A stretch of DNA of 64,000 nucleotides from JBBQRS01 sp038214535 (GTDB lineage: Bacteria > Chloroflexota > Anaerolineae > CG2-30-64-16). Below are positions 1-9,241 of this stretch, in pieces; positions within the stretch are counted from its first letter, which is position 1, and each line of letters starts with the position of its first letter. The DNA is taken from positions 30,245 through 94,244 of the forward strand of contig JBBQRS010000003.1 of assembly GCA_038214535.1 (NCBI GenBank), written 5' to 3'. The position numbers and the translations under genes are program-made. Below the pieces are notes generated by a model that had not been told where the DNA came from, did no database searches, and saw only the letters and a list, made by a program, of their open reading frames with translations.

Positions 1-1010
1 GCTGCCCCGCAGGCGGCCAGGATGTTCGAGACGTTGTACTCACCGATCAACGGGGAGTTCAGCGCCCAAAACTGCGGCGCGGCGGATGTGAGTTCCGGTC
101 GCAGTTCGACATCGAAGTGTAACCCGGTCGCGTCCTGCCGGATATTGCGGGCAATGATCTCGGCAAATGCGCCTTCGGGAACGGGCTGTAACGGCCTGGC
201 CTCGCGATGATAGATCAGGGTGCGTTCCGCCGGAATGCCCAGCAGATACGGATAAGAGGCATCGTCGGCGTTGAGCACCCGTGTCTTGCGCAAGCCCGGT
301 TTACGCTCACTCTCGCCAAGCATCCGAAACAGCATGGCTTTGGCCACGCGGTAGGCCTCATAGGAGCCATGAAAGTCCAGATGCTCGTGGGTGATATTGG
401 TCACGACGGCGACATCGAAGGCGCAGCCGGTGACGCGGTGTTGGGCCAACCCGTGCGAGGTGGTCTCCAGAACGGCGACTTCGGTTCCCGCCTGGACCAT
501 CTGCGCGAGGTAGCGCTGCACATCGGGGGCGTCGGGGGTGGTGGTGTGTAAACCCGTCTCGTAAGTTTGCTCGCCGATGACCGCGTTGACGGTGCTGATG
601 AGGCTCGCGTTCAACCCTGCGGCGCGCAGGATGCCGTGCAAGACGTTCGCGGTGGTCGTTTTGCCGTCTGTCCCGGTGACGCCCACCAACTTCAGGCGGC
701 GGCCGGGGTGTCCCTCCCAAGCGGCGCTGAGCCGGCCCAGGGCCTCACGCCCATCGCGTACCTGGAGATAGATGACGTTTGGGGCGCGCATATCGGGGAT
801 GGGCGTTTCACCAACGATCACGGTCGCGCCGCGCGCGATGGCGTCTGGGATGAAACGATGGCTGTCGGTTCCGACGCCGCGATAGGCGACAAAGAGCGCG
901 TCGGGCGTCACCTGACGCGAATCTGCGACGATGCCGTTGACTTCGACATCCGTATCTCCGGCAATTGCCACGACGCCGGGCATACCGGCCAGCAAAGCCT
1001 TCAGGCGCAT
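1..1010 (-). CDS. murE: UDP-N-acetylmuramoyl-tripeptide synthetase MurE, 3'-truncated by the window edge
   Basis: Mur ligase that adds the third stem-peptide amino acid to UDP-MurNAc-L-Ala-D-Glu in the cytoplasm, using ATP. The first 336 codons are visible; the gene runs off the left edge. Seen: an N-terminal MurE-type domain, the P-loop GVTGTDGKTTT at about residues 110-120, the TTPDAPDVQ motif, and the VVTNITHEHLDFHGS stretch typical of MurE rather than MurC/D/F. The C-terminal specificity motif (DNPR in the diaminopimelate enzymes) lies outside the window, so Dap, Lys or Orn cannot be chosen. The ATG at 1010 lies 8 bases beyond the stop of the upstream small membrane-protein gene, so the two are probably co-transcribed, perhaps as the tail of the membrane-arm nuo operon. 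Confidence 0.93.
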   Translation of the reverse strand, partial: MRLKALLAGMPGVVAIAGDTDVEVNGIVADSRQVTPDALFVAYRGVGTDSHRFIPDAIARGATVIVGETPIPDMRAPNVIYLQVRDGREALGRLSAAWEGHPGRRLKLVGVTGTDGKTTTANVLHGILRAAGLNASLISTVNAVIGEQTYETGLHTTTPDAPDVQRYLAQMVQAGTEVAVLETTSHGLAQHRVTGCAFDVAVVTNITHEHLDFHGSYEAYRVAKAMLFRMLGESERKPGLRKTRVLNADDASYPYLLGIPAERTLIYHREARPLQPVPEGAFAEIIARNIRQDATGLHFDVELRPELTSAAPQFWALNSPLIGEYNVSNILAACGA

Positions 1011-1018
1011 GGGGGGCC

Positions 1019-1552
1019 TTAACGCCGTTTGCGCGGCGACTTGGGTGTGGAGCTGGCGGTGACGCGGAGTCCGCTCCAGCCGCAATCCTTGTTCCAGCAA
1101 CGATAGCGGCGTACCGGCGCGAACACGTTCACGACACGGTCTGTGGGGTGACGATGCACGCGATGAATCTCGCCGTCGCAACGCGGGCATGATATCTGGG
1201 TGAGGGATTTGGAGTGCGTGACCCGCCAGCGCAACCGGTAGGCGATGGCGACGACGGCGATGAGAAGCAGGACGAAACCAGTGATTTCGGCAGGCGACAG
1301 GTCATTGAAGAACGCGATCGCTTTGTCGGTCAGGGTGTGCGCCCGCGGCGCGACGATGTTGGTCGCCTTCGCAGCGGCCCGATCCATGGCGTAGCGGATC
1401 TGGCTGTATGCAGTGAGCAGCAGGAAGCCGGCCGCGGCAAGGGCCAGCCAGAAAAGCTCGGGCATTTCGCGCCATAGCCTGGCAAGCCTGCTCTCTTTGG
1501 GTTTGCTGCGATGTTTGTGTCGCGTGGGTTGCGTGACCGGATCCTGAACCAT
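1019..1552 (-). CDS. Two-TM membrane protein with C-terminal zinc ribbon
   Basis: A 177-residue protein of unknown function. The N-terminus is strongly basic. Two hydrophobic segments at about residues 33-49 and 89-107 are likely membrane helices. The C-terminal third has paired cysteines, CPRC and later CWNKDC, which look like a zinc ribbon, followed by a basic tail. With both ends basic and two membrane segments, the ribbon is probably cytoplasmic. It sits 13 bases after nuoN of the membrane-arm operon and just before murE, so it may be co-transcribed with either. I do not recognise the family and propose no role. Confidence 0.7.
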   Translation of the reverse strand: MVQDPVTQPTRHKHRSKPKESRLARLWREMPELFWLALAAAGFLLLTAYSQIRYAMDRAAAKATNIVAPRAHTLTDKAIAFFNDLSPAEITGFVLLLIAVVAIAYRLRWRVTHSKSLTQISCPRCDGEIHRVHRHPTDRVVNVFAPVRRYRCWNKDCGWSGLRVTASSTPKSPRKRR

Positions 1553-1565
1553 AGGATGGACGACC

Positions 1566-3059
1566 TTACCTCAGGAATGAGAGCAGACTCTGCGCCGATT
1601 CGCCGGCCCAGTTGATCACGGGACCGGGGATCAGTCCCAACAGCAGCGTGACCGCGCCGGCCAGCAGGATCGCGCCGGCCAGGGGCGCGGCGACCGCGAT
1701 GGGCGTGCTGTCTTCGGGTAAGGGCATGAAGAACATGTAGCGGACTACGTTCAGATAGTAGAATGCCGCGACCACGCTGTTGATGGCGGCGATGATCACC
1801 AGCGCCCACATTTGTTGTTGGATGGCGGCGCCGAACACGAAGAACTTGCCCAGAAAGCCGCCGGTGGGCGGAATGCCCGCCAGAGAAATCAGGAAGAGGA
1901 AGAGCAGCACGGCCAGCCATGGCGCGCGGCGCACCAGCCCCGCGTACGATTCCAATTCGGCGCTCCCCGTGACCGTCTCGATGGCTGTCACGACGGCGAA
2001 CGCGCCGACGTTCGTGAACAGATACGCGAACAGATAGAACAAGACGCCGTTATAGCCGGTGAAGGTTTGATCTGGGGCGGCCAGTACAGCGGCGACGCCG
2101 ATCAGGATGTAGCCGGCCTGCGCGATAGACGAGTAAGCCAACATGCGCTTGATGTTGGTCTGGCGCAGGGCGGCCAGGTTGCCGATCGTCATGGTAAGGA
2201 CGGCGACGGCGGTGAGGATGGCAACCCATTGCGGCTGCGCCCAACCCATCGCCATGGTGAAGACGCGCATCAGGATGGCGAAACCGGCAGCTTTGGATAC
2301 TGTCGAAAGAAACGTCGTGATGGGCGTCGGCGCGCCTTCGTAGGTGTCGGGGACCCATTGGTGGAACGGCACGAGGCTGGCCTTGAACCCGAACCCGACC
2401 AGCAGCAGGATCAGCGCCGGGATTGTCAACCACACTAATTCCGATGGCCCTGCAAAGCTCAATGCAGCGGAGATGTCGCTCAGGCCCAGTGAGCCGGTCG
2501 CGCCGAAGAGCAACGACATGCCGAACAGCATGATCGCCGATGCGGTGGAACCGTACAGGAAGTACTTGATCGCTGCCTCGCCCGACTTTTTGTCCTCACG
2601 CAGATAACCTGCCAGCACGTAACTGGTGATGCTGAGGAACTCCATGCTCAGGTAGACCATCATCAGGTTGGCCGAACCGACGGCGAGACAGATCGCCAGC
2701 GTCGCAATGAGCAATAACGCGTAGAACTCGCCGGGGTAGGGCGTGCGCCCCCGCAGATAGGGGATGGCGATCAGGATGACCAGTGCAACCCCCATGATCG
2801 CCAGTGCTTTGAGGAAGATTGCAAATGAATCTACCACCAACATGCCGGTGACATAGTGCGCGCCGCTCGCCTCGCCGGCCAGCGCGTTGAGTGCCGGAAT
2901 CAACCTGAGCGCGGCCACGCCCAGCCCGGCGAGCGCGATGTAGGGCAAAGACTCACGGCGGCGGCCTTCGCGATCTATCAGGTCGAGCGCGAAGATGAGC
3001 ACGGCCGTCAGCAGCAGAGAGATTTCCGGTAGTATGAAGACAAGATCGCTCAAATTCAA
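1566..3059 (-). CDS. nuoN: NADH-quinone oxidoreductase subunit N, membrane-arm-only set (copy 1)
   Basis: Antiporter-like proton-pumping subunit of complex I in the cytoplasmic membrane; 497 residues, a normal length. Seen: the conserved Glu in VYLSMEFLSITSYVLAGY, the loop SGEAAIKYFLYG, FKASLVPFHQWVPDTYEGAP with the conserved Lys, and the second-half KRMLAYSSIAQAGY motif. The start is a TTG at 3059, chosen because GGAGGAGG lies 7-8 bases upstream and no ATG fits. It is the last nuo gene of the minus-strand set. Copy 2 (23203-24684) is clearly diverged, so this is an old duplication or an independent acquisition rather than a recent copy. Confidence 0.96.
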   Translation of the reverse strand: MNLSDLVFILPEISLLLTAVLIFALDLIDREGRRRESLPYIALAGLGVAALRLIPALNALAGEASGAHYVTGMLVVDSFAIFLKALAIMGVALVILIAIPYLRGRTPYPGEFYALLLIATLAICLAVGSANLMMVYLSMEFLSITSYVLAGYLREDKKSGEAAIKYFLYGSTASAIMLFGMSLLFGATGSLGLSDISAALSFAGPSELVWLTIPALILLLVGFGFKASLVPFHQWVPDTYEGAPTPITTFLSTVSKAAGFAILMRVFTMAMGWAQPQWVAILTAVAVLTMTIGNLAALRQTNIKRMLAYSSIAQAGYILIGVAAVLAAPDQTFTGYNGVLFYLFAYLFTNVGAFAVVTAIETVTGSAELESYAGLVRRAPWLAVLLFLFLISLAGIPPTGGFLGKFFVFGAAIQQQMWALVIIAAINSVVAAFYYLNVVRYMFFMPLPEDSTPIAVAAPLAGAILLAGAVTLLLGLIPGPVINWAGESAQSLLSFLR

Positions 3060-3098
3060 GGCTGTGCCCTCCTCCGGCGCGACGCGCAGGGAAACCGG

Positions 3099-4679
3099 CT
3101 ACTTTCCAACGAAACCGCTCATCAGCGAGAGAAAAGTAGGATTGAAGAACGTCAGGAGGATGGCGGGCAGGACGCCCAGCAGCACCATGAAGAAAACCAG
3201 CGGCCAGAGTGTGATTTTCTCGAAGGGAGCTACGTCCATCGGTGCGTGTTCTTCAACGCCGGTCACGGGATCGGTCCAATGCTCGATCTTGGTGGGGTCA
3301 TACGGCCCCAGGAACATGTACTGGATCATCTTCCAGAGGATGTAGGCGGCGGTCAGGATGATGCCGATGACGCCGACGATGGCCCAGAAGGTCACGATGT
3401 CGAAGGCGCCACGGAAGACGAAGAACTCGCCCCAGAAGCCGGCCAGCCCCGGCAGCCCCAGCGAGGCAAACGCCGTCACGGCAAAGAGGCCATAGTAATA
3501 GGGCGTCTTGCCGCTTAATCCGCCGAACATCTTTAAGTCGCGCAGGTGGGCGCGTTCATAGATAATGCCCACCAGGAAGAACAACGCGCCGGTGCTGATG
3601 CCGTGATTGAACATGGTGAGCGCCGCGCCGTTCAGCGCCATCGTGCTGCTCTCGACCTGATCGGCCACGCCGACGGCGAGGGCGGCGGAACCGACGCCCA
3701 GCAACACGTAGCCCATGTGACTGACGGAGGAGTACGCGATCAGTCGCTTGAGATCCCACTGCGCCATAGAGACCAGCGCGCCGTAGATGATCGAGATGAC
3801 GCCCAGGATCACGATGATCAAGCCGTAGCGTTTCATCGTTTCGGGGAAGATCGGCAGGGCGATGCGGATGATGCCATATGCGCCCAGCTTCAGCATGACG
3901 CCGGCCAGGATGACCGAACCCGCCGTGGGCGCAGCGGTGTGGGCGTCGGGCAGCCAGGTGTGCAACGGCCAACTGGGTACCTTGATCGCGAAGGCGATGA
4001 AGAACGCCCAGAACGCCAGGCTGGCGGCGAGGGTATTCCCGGCGAAGGGTTGCAGTCGCGCCGCCTCAACGATATCGAACGTCCCGCTGGACAGGTAGAT
4101 GGCGATGATTGCCAGCAGCATGAATACGGAACCGGCCAACGTGTAAAGGAAGAACTTGATGGCCGAGTATTGCGGGCGGTCTTTGGGCTGGCCCCAGATA
4201 CCGATCAGGAAGTACATCGGCACCAGGCCGATTTCCCAGAAGACGTAGAAGAGCACCAGGTCGAGCGAGACGAAGACGCCCAACATGCCCATTTCGAGCA
4301 GGAAGAAGAGGAAAAAGAACTCGCGGACGCGGACTTTGATGGCGCGTGACGAATACCAGATGCCCAGCGCCGTCAGGAACGTGGTCAGGAAGACCAGCGG
4401 GACGCTGAGGCCGTCAACACCGAGATGATAGTTGATGTTGAGGACAGCGATCCACGGGGCGTTGACTTCGAACTGGAAGCCCGCGCCGGCCTTGTTGTAG
4501 GCGAACCAGAGCGCGATGGAGAGACCCAGAGGCAGCAGGCTATAGATGATAGACCCCTGCTTGATGAGCTTTTCCTCGCGTTCTTTACTCCATCCCAGCC
4601 ACTTGCCCAGGGGCAACAACACGAGGATCGCGCCCACCAGTGGAGCAAATGTAATAAGGGTGAGTAGTGCGCTATTCAT
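3099..4679 (-). CDS. nuoM: NADH-quinone oxidoreductase subunit M, copy 1
   Basis: Antiporter-like proton-pumping subunit of the complex I membrane arm; 526 residues. Seen: FYVFWEIGLVPMYFLIGIWG with the essential Glu, KVPSWPLHTWLPDAHTAAP with the conserved Lys, and WDLKRLIAYSSVSHMGYV. The frame is open back to 4700, but the ATG at 4679 is preferred because GGAGGAG stands about 7 bases upstream and the protein then begins directly with its first hydrophobic helix. It lies between nuoL and nuoN in the canonical order. The second M subunit at 21682 is shorter (497 residues) and clearly diverged. Confidence 0.96.
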   Translation of the reverse strand: MNSALLTLITFAPLVGAILVLLPLGKWLGWSKEREEKLIKQGSIIYSLLPLGLSIALWFAYNKAGAGFQFEVNAPWIAVLNINYHLGVDGLSVPLVFLTTFLTALGIWYSSRAIKVRVREFFFLFFLLEMGMLGVFVSLDLVLFYVFWEIGLVPMYFLIGIWGQPKDRPQYSAIKFFLYTLAGSVFMLLAIIAIYLSSGTFDIVEAARLQPFAGNTLAASLAFWAFFIAFAIKVPSWPLHTWLPDAHTAAPTAGSVILAGVMLKLGAYGIIRIALPIFPETMKRYGLIIVILGVISIIYGALVSMAQWDLKRLIAYSSVSHMGYVLLGVGSAALAVGVADQVESSTMALNGAALTMFNHGISTGALFFLVGIIYERAHLRDLKMFGGLSGKTPYYYGLFAVTAFASLGLPGLAGFWGEFFVFRGAFDIVTFWAIVGVIGIILTAAYILWKMIQYMFLGPYDPTKIEHWTDPVTGVEEHAPMDVAPFEKITLWPLVFFMVLLGVLPAILLTFFNPTFLSLMSGFVGK

Positions 4680-4731
4680 GAAGCATCTCCTCCGATGCAA
4701 TTCGATCCGAAACGCCCAGGGCTGCCTGAGA

Positions 4732-6957
4732 TTATTTTGGCAGCAAGAAGAACGCGCCCAGCAAAACCGAAACGGTGACCAATGCGACCAACAGGTAATT
4801 CTGTACCCGGCCGGTTTGCAGGGTGCGAACGGCCGCGCCGACCCGGTCGGTGACGACGCCTACCCCGTTCACTGTGGCATCAATGATGTGCGTGTCGAAC
4901 AGCGCGCTGACGTCTGAGAAGCGCTTCGACACCTTGCCGACGCCGTCCACAATCGGGTCGATGACCAGGACATCGTCGAAGTGATAGAGCCAGTTCGCTA
5001 GCCGCTTGATGGGACGCACGAGAATCCGGTCATAGAACTCGTCGAAGTAGTATTTGTTCTGCAGTATGGTGTAGATGGGTCCCAGAGTACGTTGCATGGG
5101 GTCGGGCTGGCGCATGGGGTCCGCCGCATAGGCGGTGTCTTCGCTGTAGTTGCGGTAGACCAGCCAGCCGACGAAGAGGCCGCCCAGTGCGACCACCAGC
5201 GACACCAGCAGCGGCACGATGTTGAACGGTAGCTCCTCGGCGGCAAACCCGTAGGCCTCGGCCATGCTGCCCATGATGTGGTGGAACGGATTCGACGAGA
5301 GGTTCCCCAGCACCGGGAAGGTCGTCGGGATGCCGATCCAGCCGAGCGTCACGGCGAAGAAGGCCAACACGGCCAGCGGGATGATCATCCACAGGAAGAT
5401 GCTGTCGCTCTCGCTCGCATGGGCGGCAGCCTGCGTGCGCGGCTTGCCGAAGAAGGTCATGGTGATCTGGCGGGCGGTGTAGAAGGCCGTCAGCGCGGCG
5501 GCCAGCGCCAGGACGAAGAAGACGAGCTGGTGACCGTGTGCCCAGGCGTCGGCGAAAATTTCGTCCTTGCTCCAGAAGCCCGCCGTGACGATGGGGAAGC
5601 CGGCCAATGCAAGGCCGCCCAGCACAAACGTGATTGCCGTCTTCGGCATCCGCCCGAACAGCCCGCCCATGTTGCGCATGTCTTGCGGGTCGAAAATTTG
5701 CGCGTCGGCGGCATGTTCCTCGTCGTGGCCGTGCGCCGTCTCGTGTTGGCCGTGTTCCATGCCGTGGATCACGCTGCCCGAACTGAGGAACAACAGGGAC
5801 TTGAAGAACGCATGCGTCAAGAGATGGAAGGTCGCCGCGACGTATGCACCGATGCCCAGCGCGGCGAACATGAAACCGAGTTGGGAGATCGTGGAGTAGG
5901 CCAGTACCTTCTTGATGTCGTTCTGCGCCAGCGCGATAGTGGCGGCGAAGAGCGCCGTGAACGAGCCGATGAAGGCGATGAACGTCAGCGCCGGGCCGTG
6001 ATCCACCGCCGTCATCAGCGGGTAGGTGCGGATGATGAGGTAAACGCCGGCGGAAACCATCGTCGCGGCATGGATCAGCGCCGACACGGGGGTCGGGCCT
6101 TCCATCGCATCCGGCAGCCAGACGTGCAGCGGGAACTGGGCGCTCTTGCCGATCGCGCCGAAGAAGATCAGGATGGCGATGATGGTGGCCCAGGGCGTCG
6201 GGCCGATCAGCGGTACGTTGGCGGTAGCCGTCACCAGGGCATTCAGCGTCTCCGGACGAAAGATCGCCGAAAAGTTCAGTGAGCCGACCTGAATATACAG
6301 GAAGAACATGCCCGTCAACATGATTGTGTCGCCGATACGCGTGGTCAGGAACGCTTTCAGTCCTGCCTGTTTCGGTGTGATCTTCCTGGGGTCGGCGTAT
6401 TCGCGGGCGAACCAGAAGCCGATGAGCAGGTAGGAGCAGAGGCCCATGATCTCCCAGAAGATGAACAAGAGGATCATGTTGTCGGCCAGGATGAAGCCCA
6501 ACATGCCACAGGCGAAGAGGGCGATGTAGGCGAAGAAGCGCGCGGCGAGCGGATCCACGTGGCCGGGTTCGGCGGGGACGCCGGGTTCGGCGTGCGCGGC
6601 GAGTGGTTTGCCCATCCCCATATAGCCGACCGCATAGATGAAGATTAACAGGCAGACGAAGGGCACCATGAAGAGCATCACGGCTGTCAGGGGGTCAATG
6701 GCGAACCCCAGGCTGTGCCACGTGCTACCGGTGGGCAACCAGTCGCGGAAAATGCGGAACGGGTCTTCCGCCAGCCCTTCGGTGCGGAAGGCCGTGAAGG
6801 CCATCAGCCAGCTTACGATCCAGGCCGCGCCGATCGCGCCGATAGCGAGGCCCGCGCTGAGCTTCTTGCTGCGATGCGCCCACAGAACAATGATAACAAA
6901 AGCCACGAACGGTAAAACGGGCGGCAACCACAGCAGATTGAATATGGATTCAGACAT
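4732..6957 (-). CDS. nuoL: NADH-quinone oxidoreductase subunit L, copy 1, with His/Asp-rich loop
   Basis: Distal proton-pumping subunit of complex I; 741 residues, about 100 longer than copy 2 (634). Seen: FIFWEIMGLCSYLLIGFW, KSAQFPLHVWLPDAMEGPTP, NDIKKVLAYSTISQLGFM, and a C-terminal lateral-helix region. The extra length includes two hydrophilic insertions absent from copy 2: a Pro/Ala-rich loop (HAEPGVPAEPGHVDP, about residues 122-136) and a His-rich loop (HGMEHGQHETAHGHDEEHA, about residues 398-416). Such a His-rich loop could bind metal, which is inference only. The ATG at 6957 has GAGGGG upstream. A 117-base gap holding a dispersed repeat separates it from nuoK. Confidence 0.96.
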   Translation of the reverse strand: MSESIFNLLWLPPVLPFVAFVIIVLWAHRSKKLSAGLAIGAIGAAWIVSWLMAFTAFRTEGLAEDPFRIFRDWLPTGSTWHSLGFAIDPLTAVMLFMVPFVCLLIFIYAVGYMGMGKPLAAHAEPGVPAEPGHVDPLAARFFAYIALFACGMLGFILADNMILLFIFWEIMGLCSYLLIGFWFAREYADPRKITPKQAGLKAFLTTRIGDTIMLTGMFFLYIQVGSLNFSAIFRPETLNALVTATANVPLIGPTPWATIIAILIFFGAIGKSAQFPLHVWLPDAMEGPTPVSALIHAATMVSAGVYLIIRTYPLMTAVDHGPALTFIAFIGSFTALFAATIALAQNDIKKVLAYSTISQLGFMFAALGIGAYVAATFHLLTHAFFKSLLFLSSGSVIHGMEHGQHETAHGHDEEHAADAQIFDPQDMRNMGGLFGRMPKTAITFVLGGLALAGFPIVTAGFWSKDEIFADAWAHGHQLVFFVLALAAALTAFYTARQITMTFFGKPRTQAAAHASESDSIFLWMIIPLAVLAFFAVTLGWIGIPTTFPVLGNLSSNPFHHIMGSMAEAYGFAAEELPFNIVPLLVSLVVALGGLFVGWLVYRNYSEDTAYAADPMRQPDPMQRTLGPIYTILQNKYYFDEFYDRILVRPIKRLANWLYHFDDVLVIDPIVDGVGKVSKRFSDVSALFDTHIIDATVNGVGVVTDRVGAAVRTLQTGRVQNYLLVALVTVSVLLGAFFLLPK

Positions 6958-7013
6958 AAATACGTCCCCTCGGTCTTGAAGGCGAGAGAAACCGGCGACC
7001 TGTAAACTTATTT

Positions 7014-7066
7014 GTAGTCTAGCCCCTCGTGAGCGTCGCCGACGGGCACAAGGCCCCTATGCTACG
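7014..7066. repeat. Dispersed GC-rich hairpin repeat, copy 1
   Basis: About 53 bases between nuoK and nuoL of the minus-strand set. It aligns with 43017-43069: both contain GTAGTCT, GGCCCCT or AGCCCCT, GTGRGCGT, GACGGGCAC and a GGCCC block before a CTACG or TACG end. The two halves are partly complementary, so the transcript could fold. It shows the outer inverted repeat of the second copy only in decayed form, if at all. Confidence 0.6.
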
Positions 7067-7074
7067 GACCTGAC

Positions 7075-7383
7075 TCAACCGCTCATCAGGTCGAGTTCGG
7101 GCACATTAATGGTGTGGCGCTGCCGGTAGACGGCCAGAATCAGCGCCAGCCCGACCGCGGCTTCGGCGGCGGCCACGGTGATGACGATGATGGCGAACGC
7201 CTGGCCGTCCATCTTCGCGGCGCTGATATAGCGCCAGAAGGCTAGCAGGTTCAGGTTCACGGCGTTCAGCATCAGCTCGATGCCCATCAGGATGCCGACG
7301 GCGTTACGACGGATCAGCGCCCCGACGAGGCCGATGCAGAAGAGGCCGGTTGCAACAACGAGATACCACGTCAGCGGAACCAT
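7075..7383 (-). CDS. nuoK: NADH-quinone oxidoreductase subunit K, copy 1
   Basis: Small three-helix subunit of the complex I membrane arm that carries part of the central proton channel; 102 residues, standard length. Seen: the conserved Glu residues in GIELMLNAVNLNLLAF and in AAAEAAVGLALI. The ATG at 7383 directly follows the stop codon of nuoJ with no spacer, so the two are translationally coupled. Copy 2 is at 19432-19734. Confidence 0.96.
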   Translation of the reverse strand: MVPLTWYLVVATGLFCIGLVGALIRRNAVGILMGIELMLNAVNLNLLAFWRYISAAKMDGQAFAIIVITVAAAEAAVGLALILAVYRQRHTINVPELDLMSG

Positions 7384-7872
7384 TTATTCTCGCTCCCGTG
7401 CGACGATGATTGCCCCAATCAGCGCGGCGACCAGCAGGATGGACGCCACCTCAAACGGAATGACGTATGGGCCGACAAACCCCGCCCCCAACTGCTGGAT
7501 GGCGTCGGGCGGGACGGCCTGCACGTTGACGGGCCAGGGGATTTGCGTGACGATGGCCGCCAGCGCGACAAAAAGCAGCGCGCCGAAGCCCACCACCAGC
7601 CGCCACTGGTTGTTGAACCGCGCCTCATCTGAGGCCATGACGTTGCGGCTCAACATGATGGCGAAGATAATCAGCGTGGCAATCGCGCCGATGTAAACCA
7701 GCACCTGCACGACGGCCAGGAATTCCGCCTCAAGCAGGATGTAGAGCGCGGCAATGCCGGCGAAGGAGAGGATGAGCCACAGCGCGCTGCGGAACAGGCT
7801 GCGTGATGTCACCACCATGAGCGCCGCCCCCAGCGTCAGGAGGCTCAGCATAATGAAGATCACCTGCTGCAT
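7384..7872 (-). CDS. nuoJ: NADH-quinone oxidoreductase subunit J, copy 1
   Basis: Five-helix complex I membrane subunit that couples quinone reduction to the antiporter-like subunits; 162 residues. Seen: LILSFAGIAALYILLEAEFLA and VQVLVYIGAIATLIIFAIML, which hold the NuoJ helix-3 and helix-4 signatures, then a final helix at IPFEVASILLVAALIGA. The frame is open to 7908, but the ATG at 7872 is preferred: GGGGGGAAG lies upstream and the first helix then begins at once. It follows nuoH after 42 bases and abuts nuoK. Copy 2 is at 18894-19409. Confidence 0.95.
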   Translation of the reverse strand: MQQVIFIMLSLLTLGAALMVVTSRSLFRSALWLILSFAGIAALYILLEAEFLAVVQVLVYIGAIATLIIFAIMLSRNVMASDEARFNNQWRLVVGFGALLFVALAAIVTQIPWPVNVQAVPPDAIQQLGAGFVGPYVIPFEVASILLVAALIGAIIVARERE

Positions 7873-7914
7873 GAAGGCTTCCCCCCGATCAAGAACCAAT
7901 GAACACACATAAGA

Positions 7915-9096
7915 TCAGGTATTTCCCTGCGATTCGAGCGGGACCCAGCCCTGTTGGCGCGCATGGCGTTTGGCGGCCCGCCCCAGGGCCCCCAGGGTCA
8001 CCAGCAACACACCGAGACTGCCGGCCAGGATGAGCGCCCACTGCACAGGGGCAGGCACGGGCAGCTTCATGGCTATGGCAATCCAGAGTAAGTTGACCAG
8101 CGAGACGGGCACCAACACCTTCCAGGCCAGATCGAGCATCTGGTCAATGCGGAAGCGGGGCCACGTGCCGCGAATCCACATCAGCACGAAGATGACGGCC
8201 ACGATCTTGGCGATGAAGTAGAAGGGGCCGAGCGCCGGGACAGCGGAACCGCCGGGCCCGCGCCAGCCGCCGAGGAAGAGCGTCGTTGTGATGGCCGCAA
8301 TGGCGAAGAGGTTGCCATATTCGGCGATGTAGAACCAGCCGAACTTCAGACCGCTGTATTCTACGAAATAACCGGCGACGATCTCCGATTCGGCCTCGAG
8401 CAAGTCGAACGGGGTGCGCCCCGTCTCGGCGATCCCGCTGAGCAGGTAGACCAGGAAGGTGGCCGGCATGATGACGATGAACGGCAGGACTTGCGCCTCG
8501 ACCACGTCGCCCATCCGCATCGAGCCAACGAGCAGCGTGACGGCGGCGATGGAGAGGATCATCGGCACTTCGTAACTCAGGAGTTGCGCTACCGCGCGGA
8601 ACGCCCCCAGCAGCGCGTATTTGTTGTTCGATGACCAGCCTGCCATCAGCACGGAGACGGTGGTGATGGAGCCGATCGCGACGACGTAAAGCACACCGAT
8701 GTTGAGGTCGGCGGCGGCCATGCCCCGGCCAAACGGGATCACCGCCCACAGGAGCGCCGCGCCGGCGGCGATGAGGATGGGCGCGAGGTTGAAGACCGGC
8801 TTGTCGGCCCCGTCGGGGACGACATCCTCTTTGACGAGCATCTTCACGGCATCGGCAAACCCCTGAAAGACGCCGAAGGGGCCGAGGCGGTTGGGACCGA
8901 GGCGGTTCTGGATGCGGGCGATGGTCTTGCGCTCCATCCAGGTGAAGCTGAGCGTCGCCAGCACGGGCATCATCACCAGGATCACAGCCATGATGAGGAA
9001 GTTGAGCGTGTTGACGGCCCAACCCGGCAGGAAGCCGTCAATCCAGCCTGTCCACGAACGGGCGATATTTACGAAGAAGTCTCGAAAGTAGTCCAT
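7915..9096 (-). CDS. nuoH: NADH-quinone oxidoreductase subunit H, copy 1
   Basis: Membrane-arm heel subunit that forms most of the quinone chamber with NuoB and NuoD; 393 residues, about 55 more than copy 2 (338), with longer ends. Seen: SFTWMERKTIARIQNRLGPN, GFADAVKMLVKEDVVP, and the acidic loop RTPFDLLEAESEIVAGYFVE that faces the quinone site. Conservation of that loop argues for a working subunit that should meet a NuoB/NuoD partner, yet no nuoB, C, D or I gene lies in this operon. A 145-base gap separates it from nuoA, exactly where nuoB-C-D-E-F-G stand in a standard operon. Confidence 0.96.
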   Translation of the reverse strand: MDYFRDFFVNIARSWTGWIDGFLPGWAVNTLNFLIMAVILVMMPVLATLSFTWMERKTIARIQNRLGPNRLGPFGVFQGFADAVKMLVKEDVVPDGADKPVFNLAPILIAAGAALLWAVIPFGRGMAAADLNIGVLYVVAIGSITTVSVLMAGWSSNNKYALLGAFRAVAQLLSYEVPMILSIAAVTLLVGSMRMGDVVEAQVLPFIVIMPATFLVYLLSGIAETGRTPFDLLEAESEIVAGYFVEYSGLKFGWFYIAEYGNLFAIAAITTTLFLGGWRGPGGSAVPALGPFYFIAKIVAVIFVLMWIRGTWPRFRIDQMLDLAWKVLVPVSLVNLLWIAIAMKLPVPAPVQWALILAGSLGVLLVTLGALGRAAKRHARQQGWVPLESQGNT

Positions 9097-9241
9097 ACTT
9101 GCGTTCCACTCTTGATTGCGCGGCGACGAGATTCTTCGCTGAAGTCTCTCGGCAACGAACGTTTGTCGGGCGGCCCGCTCACGTTACCGTGACAAGTGCG
9201 CGACTACCGCCGCAAATTCTCAATGTGCATGAGCCGGATGC

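Noticed and set aside
3546..4349. Long open frame on the plus strand opposite nuoM copy 1
   Set aside because: Its translation is rich in Asp, Glu, Arg and Gln, as expected from the complement of a hydrophobic membrane gene, and nuoM has all family motifs.
5278..6282. 334-codon plus-strand frame opposite nuoL copy 1
   Set aside because: Complement of a well-conserved gene; low-complexity charged composition and no start signals.
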